From Saccharothrix carnea (lineage in GTDB: Bacteria > Actinomycetota > Actinomycetes > Mycobacteriales > Pseudonocardiaceae), in the NCBI RefSeq assembly GCF_003014735.1, contig NZ_PYAX01000010.1:62001-126000 (forward strand): a stretch of 64,000 nt of DNA, written 5' to 3'. The position numbers and the translations under genes were made by a program. Positions 41,746 through 49,374 of the stretch are shown one piece after another (position 1 is the first letter of the stretch; each line of letters starts with the position of its first letter). The notes below the pieces were generated by a model. It was not told the origin of the DNA. It saw only the letters and a list, made by a program, of their open reading frames with translations, and searched no databases.

Positions 41746-41817
41746 CGTCTTGCCTTCCTCGAGGCGAGCGGAACCAGGCCCCTGGTGCGCGGGGCCTTCG
41801 GGGATCAAGGTGTGCGG

Positions 41818-42579
41818 TTAAGCCCGGACGACCTTCGGTCCGAGCAGCGAGTACCGGTGTGCCTCGCCGGCGGGCAGCACGGAGTCGGTGACGACCGCCT
41901 CCAGCTCGGCGATGCCGCCGAACCGGTGGAAGCTCGACACGCCGAACTTCGTGTGCACGCCGACGAAGATCCGCCTGCGGGCCGAGGCCAGGGCCTGCGC
42001 CTTGACCGCGCCCACCGCCGGGTCGGGCGTGGTGAGGCCGTACTCGCGGGAGATGCCGTTCGCCCCGATGTAGGCCAGGTCGATCACCATCTCCGACAGC
42101 ATCCGGGTCGACCAGTGTTCCACCGTGGCGAGCGTCCGGCCGCGCACCCGCCCGCCGAGCAGCAGCACGGTCACCGATGGCACCTCCGACAGCACGGCCG
42201 CGGTCGGCAAGGACGCCGTGACCACCGTCAACGGCCTGCCGGTCGGCAGTGCCTCGGCGACCAGCTGGGGTGTGTAACCCTCGTCGACGAACACCGTCTC
42301 CGCGTCACCGAGCCGGTCGGCGGCGGCCCGGGCGATCCGGCGCTTCTCCGGCACCATCGACGCGGAGCGGAACTTCAGCCCGGTCTCGTACCCGGCGCTC
42401 TCCACCGGGAACGCGCCGCCGTGCGTGCGGCGGACCAGGCCGTGCTCGTCCAGCACGCGCAGGTCGCGCCGCACGGTCTCCTGCGCGACCTCCAGCTCGG
42501 CCGCGATCTCGGCCACGTCGACCCGGCCGTCCGCCCGTGCCCTGGCCAGGATGCGCCGCTTGCGCTCGTCCGCCCGCAC
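41818..42579 (-). CDS. DeoR family regulator of the polyol operon
   Basis: A 253-residue DeoR-type repressor: N-terminal helix-turn-helix (RKRRILARARADGRVDVAEIAAELEVAQETVRRDLRVLDEHGLVRRTHGGA) and a C-terminal DeoRC sugar-phosphate sensor domain (EKRRIARAAADRL, VFVDEGYTPQLVAEAL, LTVVTASLPTAAVLSE, DLAYIGANGISREYGLTTPD). GTG at 42579 after AGGAGG (four-base spacing). First gene of the operon, 72 bases before the binding-protein gene, so it likely controls the whole set in response to a phosphorylated sugar. The 250-base upstream region has several TTCGG/CCGAA half-sites (42608-42760) but no clear operator. Confidence 0.9.
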   Translation of the reverse strand: MRADERKRRILARARADGRVDVAEIAAELEVAQETVRRDLRVLDEHGLVRRTHGGAFPVESAGYETGLKFRSASMVPEKRRIARAAADRLGDAETVFVDEGYTPQLVAEALPTGRPLTVVTASLPTAAVLSEVPSVTVLLLGGRVRGRTLATVEHWSTRMLSEMVIDLAYIGANGISREYGLTTPDPAVGAVKAQALASARRRIFVGVHTKFGVSSFHRFGGIAELEAVVTDSVLPAGEAHRYSLLGPKVVRA

Positions 42580-42781
42580 GTCGCCTCCTGCCCGGTCGGA
42601 CCGTCGCTGCCCGTTCGGGCCGCGCCTTAGGTCTAACACCGCCGAATCGGTGTGGCCAGCGCCACAACCGGGTGAAAGGTGCCCGAGTTCGGCCCGTTTC
42701 GCCTATCCGAACGGCACGTTCGGGTGGATCCGTGCCCGAATGGACGTGGCTTCCTGCCCGTTCCCACTCCCCCGCACGCGT

Positions 42782-42816
42782 CGAGACCCCCGAGTCTTGC
42801 GCAACCGGGGGTCTCG
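42782..42816 (-). terminator. Terminator hairpin after the Old Yellow Enzyme gene
   Basis: CGAGACCCCCG (42782-42792) and CGGGGGTCTCG (42806-42816), a perfect 11-bp stem with a 13-base loop, 18 bases after the stop of the minus-strand gene. Confidence 0.7.
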
Positions 42817-42833
42817 TCGGGCGTTCCTCGGGG

Positions 42834-43907
42834 TCAGGCGTTGATCTCGGACAGGGCCGGGTAGTCGGTGTACCCCTTCTCGGTGCCACCGAAGAAGGTG
42901 GACGGGTCCGGCGTGTTGAACGGGCCGCCGTTGGCCAGGCGGGCGGGCAGGTCCGGGTTGGCCAGGAACAGCGCGCCGAAGCTCAGCGCGTCCGCCGTGC
43001 CGTCGTCCAGCAGCGGCAGGTGGTCGGGGCCGGTGACGCCGTCCGGGGTGAACGGGTTGAGGATCAGCGCGCCGGAGAAGCGCCGGCGCAGCTCGAGCGT
43101 CAACGCCCGCTCGCCCGTCTCGCCGATGTGCAGGTAGGCCAAGCCGACCGGGTCGATCGCGTCGACCAGTGCCGGGTACAGCTCGTCGGTCGACTGCTCG
43201 GCGATGTCGTTGTACGGGTTGGACGGCGAGATCCGCAGGCCGACGCGGTGCGCGCCGATCGCCTCGGACGTCGCCCGGACCACCTCGACCACGAACCGGA
43301 TGCGGTTGGCCACCGAGCCACCCCACTCGTCGGTGCGCAGGTTGGTGTTGTCGGCCAGGAACTGGTGCAGCAGGTAGCCGTTGGCCCCGTGCAGCTCGAT
43401 GCCGTCGAACCCGGCCTCGACCGCGTTGCGCGCCGCGGTGGCGAAATCGGCGATGGTGGCCTCCACCTCCGCCGCGGTCAGCTCCCGGGGCGTGACGAAG
43501 TCCACCATCCCCGCCCCGGCGAACAACTGGCCCGCGGGACGCACCGCGGACGCGCTGACGGGGTGCAGGTCGCCGGGTAGCAGGCTCGGGTGCCCGATCC
43601 GGCCACCGTGCATGAGCTGGGCGAAGATCCGCCCGCCCGCCGCGTGCACCGCGTCCGTGACGGCGCGCCAGCCCTCCACCTGCTCGTCGGTGTGCAGGCC
43701 CGGCGTGAACGGGTAGCCCTGGCCGACCGCCGACGGCTGGATGCCCTCGCTGATGATCAACCCGGCACCGGCCCGCTGGGCGTAGTACTCGGCCATGACC
43801 GGCGTCGGCACCGTGTCGTACGCCCGGCTGCGGGTCATCGGCGACATCACGATCCGATTGGCCAGCTTCGTGCCGGCCAGGTCCAAGGGCTCGAACGCGG
43901 TGCTCAT
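42834..43907 (-). CDS. Old Yellow Enzyme family ene-reductase
   Basis: A 357-residue FMN-dependent NAD(P)H oxidoreductase of the OYE/NemA family that reduces activated C=C bonds. Marks: LANRIVMSPMTRSRA (FMN-phosphate region), the active-site FAQLMHGGRIGHPS, GFDGIELHGANGYLLHQFL (substrate His/Asn pair), DEWGGSVANRIRF and GLRISP. Length and order are normal for the classical group (about 360). It is divergent from a MarR gene over 110 bases that include a perfect 12-bp palindrome, the common arrangement for electrophile-induced OYE genes. Confidence 0.95.
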   Translation of the reverse strand: MSTAFEPLDLAGTKLANRIVMSPMTRSRAYDTVPTPVMAEYYAQRAGAGLIISEGIQPSAVGQGYPFTPGLHTDEQVEGWRAVTDAVHAAGGRIFAQLMHGGRIGHPSLLPGDLHPVSASAVRPAGQLFAGAGMVDFVTPRELTAAEVEATIADFATAARNAVEAGFDGIELHGANGYLLHQFLADNTNLRTDEWGGSVANRIRFVVEVVRATSEAIGAHRVGLRISPSNPYNDIAEQSTDELYPALVDAIDPVGLAYLHIGETGERALTLELRRRFSGALILNPFTPDGVTGPDHLPLLDDGTADALSFGALFLANPDLPARLANGGPFNTPDPSTFFGGTEKGYTDYPALSEINA

Positions 43908-43933
43908 GGCTTCCTCCAGGTTGCGCTCTTTAT

Positions 43934-43945
43934 CTGTTCGAACAG
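43934..43945. promoter_or_regulatory. MarR operator candidate
   Basis: CTGTTCGAACAG, a perfect 12-bp palindrome 27 bases upstream of the OYE start and 73 bases upstream of the divergent marR start. Confidence 0.6.
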
Positions 43946-44017
43946 CAATCCGAACTCGGATGATTCCGTGAAAGCCCTGTGACTACCATCACGCGAACGT
44001 CGAGCTAGACTCGGAGC

Positions 44018-44521
44018 ATGGCCGCGACAGGACGACATCCCACGTCAGTGCCGGTTCCGAAGGCAGCCGAAGGCGGCCGGATCAGCCACGCGATCTTCCG
44101 CGTCGCCCGGCTGCACCGCCTCCTGGCCAGTCAACTGCTCAGGCAGGCAGGCCTGCACCCCGGCCAGGAGATGGTGATGATGTACCTCTGGGATTGCGGG
44201 CCGCGGCGGCTGACCGACCTGTCCGGCGTGCTGGGCTCGGACTCGGCGACCATGACCAGGACGGTGCAGCGCCTGGAACGCGCGGGCTTCGTGCGCCGCT
44301 CCCCCGACCCGAGCGACGGCCGCGCCGTGCTCGTCGCGCCGACCGCCGCCAGCCAGGCGCTGCGGCACGACGTCGAGCGCATGTGGCGCGAGCTCGAAGA
44401 GGCCACGCTCGGCGACCTGGACGAAGACCAGCAGGCCGAGACCCTGAAGGTGCTCGGCCTGCTGGAGTGCAACCTGGTGGCCCGGACGCAGCGGCCCGGT
44501 CGGATCAGCGAGCGCGCCTGA
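44018..44521 (+). CDS. MarR family regulator
   Basis: A 167-residue winged-helix repressor: RISHAIFRVARLHRLLASQLLR dimer helix, PGQEMVMMYLWDCGPRRLTDLSGVLGSDSATMTRTVQRLERAGFVRRSPDPSDGRAVLVAPT as helix-turn-helix and wing with the typical DxRxxxV motif. It is divergent from the OYE gene and probably represses it until an electrophile or phenolic ligand binds. No cysteine is found in the dimer helix, so a direct thiol switch is less likely (cysteines lie at WDCG and LECN). Its last 17 bases overlap the convergent GH13 gene. Confidence 0.9.
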   Translation: MAATGRHPTSVPVPKAAEGGRISHAIFRVARLHRLLASQLLRQAGLHPGQEMVMMYLWDCGPRRLTDLSGVLGSDSATMTRTVQRLERAGFVRRSPDPSDGRAVLVAPTAASQALRHDVERMWRELEEATLGDLDEDQQAETLKVLGLLECNLVARTQRPGRISERA

Positions 44522-46025
44522 TCCAGACCGCGGTGTCCGGCGGCACGGCACCGTCCGCGAGCGGCCTGCTGGCCAGCAGCACGGCGTCGTGCGCGGGCAG
44601 CGCGACCGGCTCGGCGGACAGGTTCAGCACGCAGGCGAAGTCGTCGCCCCGGCTGAACGCGACCACGCCCGGCCCGAGGTCCAGCCACGCCATCGGGCCG
44701 TCACCCAGCGACGGCTCGGACCGCCGCAGCGCCAGCACGGTGCGGTAGTGCGCGAGCATCGAGTCGGGGTCGCCGGTCTGCGCGGCCACCGACAGCGACC
44801 GCCAGTGCTCCGGCCGCGGCAGCCACGACGGGCCGTCGTCACCCCACGGGATCGGCACCCGGCACCCGTCACGTCCCCGGTCGGTGTGGCCCGAACGCAC
44901 CCACACCGGGTCCTCGCGCAGCTCGTCGGGCAGGTCGTCGACCTCCTCCAGCCCCAGCTCCTCCCCCTGGTAGACGTACACGCAGCCGGGCAGGGCGGTG
45001 GTCAGCATGATCGCCGCACGGGCCCGCTCGGTGCCCAGCTCCAGGTCGGTCGGCGTGAGGTGCTGCCGCCGGCCGAAGTCGAACGACGTGTCCTCCCGCC
45101 CCATCCGCGACACGTGCCGCGTCACGTCGTGGTTGGACAGCACCCACGTGGGCGGCGCACCGACCGGCGCGTGCGCGGCCAGCGTGGCGTCGATGACCCG
45201 CCGCAGCTCGCCGGGCTCCCACGGGCAGCACAGGAAGTCGAAGTTGAACGCCGAGTGCAGTTCGTCGGCACGCAGGTAGCGGGCGAACCGCTCCGGGTCG
45301 GGCAACCACATCTCGCCGACGAACACCCGCTCGTCCGGGTACTCGTCCAGCACCCGGCGCCACGACCGGTAGATGTCGTGCACGCCGTCCTGGTCGGAGT
45401 ACGGCAACTCGGCGTCCGGCTTGGTGAAGTCCTTGACCAGGCCGTCCGCCACGTCGATGCGGAACCCGTCCACGCCCCGGTCCAGCCAGAACCGCAGGAT
45501 CGACTCGAACTCGGCCCGCACCTCCGGGTTGGTCCAGTTCAGGTCGGGCTGCTCCGGGCTGTAGAGGTGCAGGTACCACGAGCCGTCCGGTGCCTTCGAC
45601 CACGCCGGCCCGCCGAACCGCGACTGCCAGTCGTTCGGCGGCTCGTCGCCCTCGTGGAACCAGAACCGGTCCCGCTTGACCCCCCGCAGCGCCTCCTGGA
45701 ACCACGGGTGCTGGTCGGAGCAGTGGTTGGGCACGATGTCGATGATCACCCGCAGGCCCACCGCGTGCGCCTCGCCGATCAGCTTCTCCGCCTCCACGAG
45801 CGTGCCGAACACCGGCTCGATGTCGCGGTAGTCGGCGACGTCGTAGCCGCCATCGGCCAGCGGCGACGGGTACCAGGGGCTGAGCCAGATCGCGTCCACA
45901 CCCAACTCGGCGAGGTACGGGAGCTTCTGGCGCAGACCCGCCAGGTCCCCGACACCGTCCCCGTTGCCGTCGGCGAAGCTGCGCGGGTACACCTGGTAGA
46001 TGGCCGCACCGCGCCACCAGTTCAT
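44505..46025 (-). CDS. GH13 alpha-glucosidase/oligo-1,6-glucosidase
   Basis: A 506-residue cytosolic glycoside hydrolase of family 13. Conserved regions in order: IIDIVPNHCSDQHPWF (region I), GFRIDVADGLVKD (region II, nucleophile Asp), VFVGEMWLPDPERF (region III, acid Glu) and VLSNHDVTRHVSR (region IV, HD). MNWWRGAAIYQVYPRSFADGNGDGVGDLAG is the typical N-terminus of oligosaccharide alpha-glucosidases. No signal peptide, so it hydrolyses imported alpha-glucosides. It ends the ABC operon, 24 bases after the permease. Confidence 0.95.
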   Translation of the reverse strand: MNWWRGAAIYQVYPRSFADGNGDGVGDLAGLRQKLPYLAELGVDAIWLSPWYPSPLADGGYDVADYRDIEPVFGTLVEAEKLIGEAHAVGLRVIIDIVPNHCSDQHPWFQEALRGVKRDRFWFHEGDEPPNDWQSRFGGPAWSKAPDGSWYLHLYSPEQPDLNWTNPEVRAEFESILRFWLDRGVDGFRIDVADGLVKDFTKPDAELPYSDQDGVHDIYRSWRRVLDEYPDERVFVGEMWLPDPERFARYLRADELHSAFNFDFLCCPWEPGELRRVIDATLAAHAPVGAPPTWVLSNHDVTRHVSRMGREDTSFDFGRRQHLTPTDLELGTERARAAIMLTTALPGCVYVYQGEELGLEEVDDLPDELREDPVWVRSGHTDRGRDGCRVPIPWGDDGPSWLPRPEHWRSLSVAAQTGDPDSMLAHYRTVLALRRSEPSLGDGPMAWLDLGPGVVAFSRGDDFACVLNLSAEPVALPAHDAVLLASRPLADGAVPPDTAVWIRRAR

Positions 46026-46049
46026 GTGGATCCTCCCTCGGTTGTGGCG

Positions 46050-46889
46050 TCAGCCCTTCACGCTGCCGGCGGTGAGCCCCGCCAGGACGTGCCGCTGGAA
46101 CACCAGGAACAGGCCGATCATCGGCACGCTGGACAGCACGAGACCGGCCAGCAGCAGGTTGACCGGTGTGTCGGGCGCGAAGCGCTGCAACGCGACGCTG
46201 AGCGTCTGCCGCGCCGGGTCGGAGAACACCAGCAGCGGCCAGATGAAGTCCTTCCACGCGGCCACGACCGCGAAGATGGACACGACCGCCAGGATCGGCC
46301 TGGACAGCGGCAGCACGATCCGCCACAGCATGGTGAACTGGCCGGCGCCGTCGATGCGCGCCGCCTCCAGCACCTCCGCGGGCAACTGGTCGAAGAACCG
46401 CTTGAGCAGGAACACCGTGAACGCGTTGGCCGCGCCCAGCAGCCACAGCGCCAGCGGGTTGTTGAGCAGCCCCAGGTCGGCGATCGTCAGGTAGGTCGGG
46501 ACCAGCAGCACCGCGGCGGGCATCATCAGGGTCAGCAGCATCATGCCGAGGATCCCCTTGCCCAGCACGGGTTTGAGCCGCGACAGCGCGTACGCCGCGG
46601 GCACGTCCACCGCGAGCTGCACCGCCCACACGCCCACCGCCACGACGATCGTGTTGAGGAAGTACCGGCCGAGGTCCATCAGGTCCCACGCTTCGGCGTA
46701 CGTGGCGGGCGTCCACGTCTCCGGCAGGATCGTCGGTGGCACGCGGGCCAGCTCCACGGCCGGTTTCATGGCCGAGAGCACGACCCACACCAGCGGCACC
46801 ACGAACACCGCCGTGAGCACGACGGTCGTGACCGCCAGCGCGATGTGGTAGCCGGCCCGGTGGCGGCCCGGCGCGATCAACGTCCTCAC
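46050..46889 (-). CDS. Alpha-glucoside ABC permease (MalG/AglG-like)
   Basis: A 279-residue CUT1 permease with six transmembrane helices (IALAVTTVVLTAVFVVPLVWVVL first) and the EAA loop EVLEAARIDGAGQFTMLWRIVLPLS. GTG start at 46889 overlaps the upstream permease stop (GTGA). Confidence 0.9.
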   Translation of the reverse strand: MRTLIAPGRHRAGYHIALAVTTVVLTAVFVVPLVWVVLSAMKPAVELARVPPTILPETWTPATYAEAWDLMDLGRYFLNTIVVAVGVWAVQLAVDVPAAYALSRLKPVLGKGILGMMLLTLMMPAAVLLVPTYLTIADLGLLNNPLALWLLGAANAFTVFLLKRFFDQLPAEVLEAARIDGAGQFTMLWRIVLPLSRPILAVVSIFAVVAAWKDFIWPLLVFSDPARQTLSVALQRFAPDTPVNLLLAGLVLSSVPMIGLFLVFQRHVLAGLTAGSVKG

Positions 46890-47758
46890 GCGTCCGCCTT
46901 CCGCGTCACCCGCAGGTACAGCGCGGTGAACGCGCCGAGCACCAGCAGCAGCAACAGGCTCAGGGCACTCGCGGTGCCGAAGTCGTTGTAGTAGAAGGCG
47001 TACCGGTACAGCAGGAGCAGCACGGTGACCGTGGAGTCCTCCGGACCGCCGCCGGTCATCACGTACGGCTCGGTGAACACCTGCATCGTCGCCACGATCT
47101 GGAGGAGCAGCAGCACCAGGAGCACGAACCGGGTCTGCGGCACGGTGACGTGCCACAGCCTGCGCAGCACGCCCGCGCCGTCCAGCTCGGCCGCCTCGTA
47201 CAGGTCACCGGGGATGCTCTGCAACGCGGCCAGGTAGATCAGCGTGGCGGTGCCCAGGTTCGCCCAGGTCGCCACGATCACCAGCGACAGCATCGAGGTG
47301 TCGGCGCTGTCCAGCCACGCCGCGCCCTCCAGCCCGAGCCCGCGCAACGCGGAGTTGAGCAGACCCGGGCCGGGGTCGTACATCCACTTCCAGATCAGCG
47401 CCGCCACCACCGGCGGCAGCATCACGGGCAAGTACACGACGAGCCGGAAGTACGCCTTGAAGTGCCGCAGCTCGTTGAGCACGACCGCGAGCAGGAACGG
47501 CACCACGAAGCCGAACACCAGCGCCAGCGCGGTGAACAGCAGGGTGTTGCGCCACGCCGTGGCGAACAGGGGGTCGGCGAAGAGTCGTTCGAAGTTCTCC
47601 CAGCCGACCCACACGGGGTCGGTGACGAAGTCGACCTGCTGGAAGCCCAGCACGGCCCCGCGCGCGATCGGGTACCAGGAGAACACCGCGAAGCAGATCA
47701 GCGCGGCGGACAGGAACCCGTACGCGGCCAGGTTCTCCGCGACGCGGCGGCGCATCAC
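46886..47758 (-). CDS. Alpha-glucoside ABC permease (MalF/AglF-like)
   Basis: A 290-residue CUT1 permease with six transmembrane helices (AAYGFLSAALICFAVFSWYP first) and the EAA loop DLYEAAELDGAGVLRRLWHVTVPQ. Starts at GTG 47758, overlapping the stop of the binding-protein gene by four bases; an ATG one codon later is possible. Confidence 0.9.
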   Translation of the reverse strand: MMRRRVAENLAAYGFLSAALICFAVFSWYPIARGAVLGFQQVDFVTDPVWVGWENFERLFADPLFATAWRNTLLFTALALVFGFVVPFLLAVVLNELRHFKAYFRLVVYLPVMLPPVVAALIWKWMYDPGPGLLNSALRGLGLEGAAWLDSADTSMLSLVIVATWANLGTATLIYLAALQSIPGDLYEAAELDGAGVLRRLWHVTVPQTRFVLLVLLLLQIVATMQVFTEPYVMTGGGPEDSTVTVLLLLYRYAFYYNDFGTASALSLLLLLVLGAFTALYLRVTRKADA

Positions 47759-49113
47759 TTGACCTGGGCCAGGACGGGGTTCACCTTGGCTTCCGCGTCG
47801 GCCAGGAGCTGGCTGATGTCGGCGTCGCGGTTGGTGAGCACGGCCTGCATGACGTTGTCGAGGATCGCGTAGACCTGCTGGGCGTTCGGCGGTTCGATCC
47901 GGCCCTTGGGCTTGGCGTCCACGTAGGACTTGAAGTTCGCCACCGGCACGGTCGCGAGCTTCTCCTTCAGCTCGGTCTGCTTGGCGGCGATGTCACCGGT
48001 CCAGACGTCGGCGACGGGCGGCACGGGCAGGCCGATCGGCTGGCCCTGGTCCTTGTACCGCTGGAGGTTCTTCTCGAACCGGTCCGGGTTGAGGAACTTC
48101 CACTGGATCCACTTCAGCCCGGCCTTGATCTTCTCCGGCGAGGCCTTCGGGTTGAGCATGTAGCCCTCCCCGCCGATCAGCGTGCCCTCGCCGTCCGGGA
48201 TGCCGGTCAGGCCGTAGTTGGCGTAGTCGCCCTTGAACTGGTTGACCAGGGTCGGCACGTTGTCCGGCGCGGCCAGGTACATGCCGAGCTGGCCGGCGCC
48301 CATCATCTGCTGGACGTCCTCGATGACGAGCAGCTGCTTCTCGCCCATCGTGTTGTCGGTCCAGCGCATGTCCTTGAGGTGCTGGAGGGCTTCCCGGCCC
48401 TTGTCGTTGTTGAAGTCGGCGACCCACTTGTCGCCGTCCTGGCGCGCGACCTGGCCGCCCACGGAGTACATCCACGCGGTGAAGTGCCAGCCGCCCTGGT
48501 TGTTCTTGCTGTACTCGGCGAAGCCGACCTTGCCGTCACCCAGCGCGGCGATCTTCTTGGCCGCCTCGCGGACCTCGTCCCACGTCTTCGGCGGCTGGTC
48601 GGGGTTCAGGCCGGCCTGGGTGAACAGGGTGCGGTTGTAGAGCAGGCCCATCGAGTAGTTGGCGGTGGGGACGCCGTAGACCTTGCCGTCCTTGCTGAAC
48701 ACGTCGCGCAGCTCGGGGCGGATGGCGTCGTAGTGCGGCATGTCCTTGACGTACTCGGTGATGTCCGCGGCCTGCCGGCGGGCGATGAGGTTCGCCGGGT
48801 CGGTGAAGTAGGCGTAGAAGACGTCCTCGAGCTGGCCGCCGGCGAGCTTCGCGGAGAACGTCTTGGGGTCCATGAACCCCTCGTGCGGCTCGATGTCGAT
48901 GTCGGGGTTCGCGGCCTCGAACTCGGCCACGTCCTCGTCGAAGACCTTGCGGTCGAACGGCTGGGTCTGCGGCGGCTGGCCGTTGACCGAGATCGTGACC
49001 TTGCCGCCGGCGGCCGTGCCACCGTCGTCGGCTTGCGAGCACGCGACGGCGGTGAGGCTCAGGCTGCCTGCCAGCAGCAACCCCGCCGCTCTGCGGAGGC
49101 TGAATGAGTTCAT
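47755..49113 (-). CDS. Alpha-glucoside-binding lipoprotein
   Basis: A 452-residue family 1 solute-binding lipoprotein. The signal ends in the lipobox SLTAVAC (Cys25). The mature protein has typical features (VTISVNGQPPQTQPFDRKVFDEDV, DGKVYGVPTANYSMGLLYNRTLF, GAGQLGMYLAAPDN, FLNPDRFEKNLQRY). It heads an operon with two permeases and a GH13 enzyme, so it likely binds maltose, trehalose or a related alpha-glucoside; no ATPase is encoded. The leader has AGGAGGG before the ATG and a 13-bp palindrome (49138-49150), and phased GCAA repeats lie further upstream. Confidence 0.9.
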   Translation of the reverse strand: MNSFSLRRAAGLLLAGSLSLTAVACSQADDGGTAAGGKVTISVNGQPPQTQPFDRKVFDEDVAEFEAANPDIDIEPHEGFMDPKTFSAKLAGGQLEDVFYAYFTDPANLIARRQAADITEYVKDMPHYDAIRPELRDVFSKDGKVYGVPTANYSMGLLYNRTLFTQAGLNPDQPPKTWDEVREAAKKIAALGDGKVGFAEYSKNNQGGWHFTAWMYSVGGQVARQDGDKWVADFNNDKGREALQHLKDMRWTDNTMGEKQLLVIEDVQQMMGAGQLGMYLAAPDNVPTLVNQFKGDYANYGLTGIPDGEGTLIGGEGYMLNPKASPEKIKAGLKWIQWKFLNPDRFEKNLQRYKDQGQPIGLPVPPVADVWTGDIAAKQTELKEKLATVPVANFKSYVDAKPKGRIEPPNAQQVYAILDNVMQAVLTNRDADISQLLADAEAKVNPVLAQVK

Positions 49114-49137
49114 GGGGGCGGACCCTCCTCGGGTGTG

Positions 49138-49150
49138 GTGTGCCGCACAC
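49138..49150. promoter_or_regulatory. Palindrome in the binding-protein gene leader
   Basis: GTGTGC-C-GCACAC, perfect, 25 bases upstream of the ATG. It lies downstream of a weak promoter (TTGCGG, 16 bases, TTTAGC on the minus strand) and may affect the mRNA leader or be an operator. Confidence 0.35.
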
Positions 49151-49174
49151 GCTAAATCTCCCGCACACCGTCCC

Positions 49175-49200
49175 GCAAGATGTCTACGAAAACTCGCAAC
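49175..49200. promoter_or_regulatory. Phased GCAA repeats: operator candidate for the alpha-glucoside operon
   Basis: GCAAG (49175-49179) and GCAAC (49196-49200) are 21 bases apart, two helical turns, matching the 10-base-spaced TTGC repeats upstream of the lacI gene. Direct CTTGCAG-type repeats are known for MalR-like LacI regulators in Streptomyces. Confidence 0.5.
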
Positions 49201-49242
49201 TTCACGACATCAACCCGTAAGCCTCCCCCTACCCCCCGCACA

Positions 49243-49276
49243 CAAAAAACGCCGCCTCCCCATCGGGGCAGACGGC
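49243..49276 (-). terminator. Intrinsic terminator with T-run after lacI
   Basis: On the minus strand GCCGTCTGCCCC and GGGGAGGCGGC form a stem with one bulge and a 3-base loop, followed by GTTTTTTG. This is the only classical stem plus U-run terminator I see in the window. It lies about 100 bases past the lacI stop, after repeat copy D. Confidence 0.75.
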
Positions 49277-49278
49277 AA

Positions 49279-49370
49279 CGCGCGTGTCGAACACTCAGGT
49301 CCCGCGTGTCCTACGTTCGGAACGCGCGTGTCCTGAACGCAGGACACGCGAGACCTGGAGGTTCGACTCG
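49279..49370. repeat. Stop-codon-associated palindromic repeat, copy D
   Basis: Contains GCGTGTCGAACACTCAGG, CCCGCGTGTCCTACGTTCGG and a hairpin CGCGTGTCCT-GAACGC-AGGACACGCG (49325-49350, 10 perfect pairs), then GACCTGGAGGTTCGACTCG up to the lacI stop (TAA at 49377-49375). This copy does not overlap the stop codon itself. Confidence 0.7.
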
Positions 49371-49374
49371 CCGG

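Noticed and set aside
42608..42760. Scattered TTCGG/CCGAA half-sites upstream of the DeoR gene as an operator
   Set aside because: Spacing is irregular and such words are frequent in this GC-rich DNA; no convincing direct or inverted repeat.
49279..49370. Repeated GTGTCC units considered as a CRISPR array
   Set aside because: Units are 12-16 bases, in mixed orientation and with irregular short gaps; no uniform spacers or cas genes.
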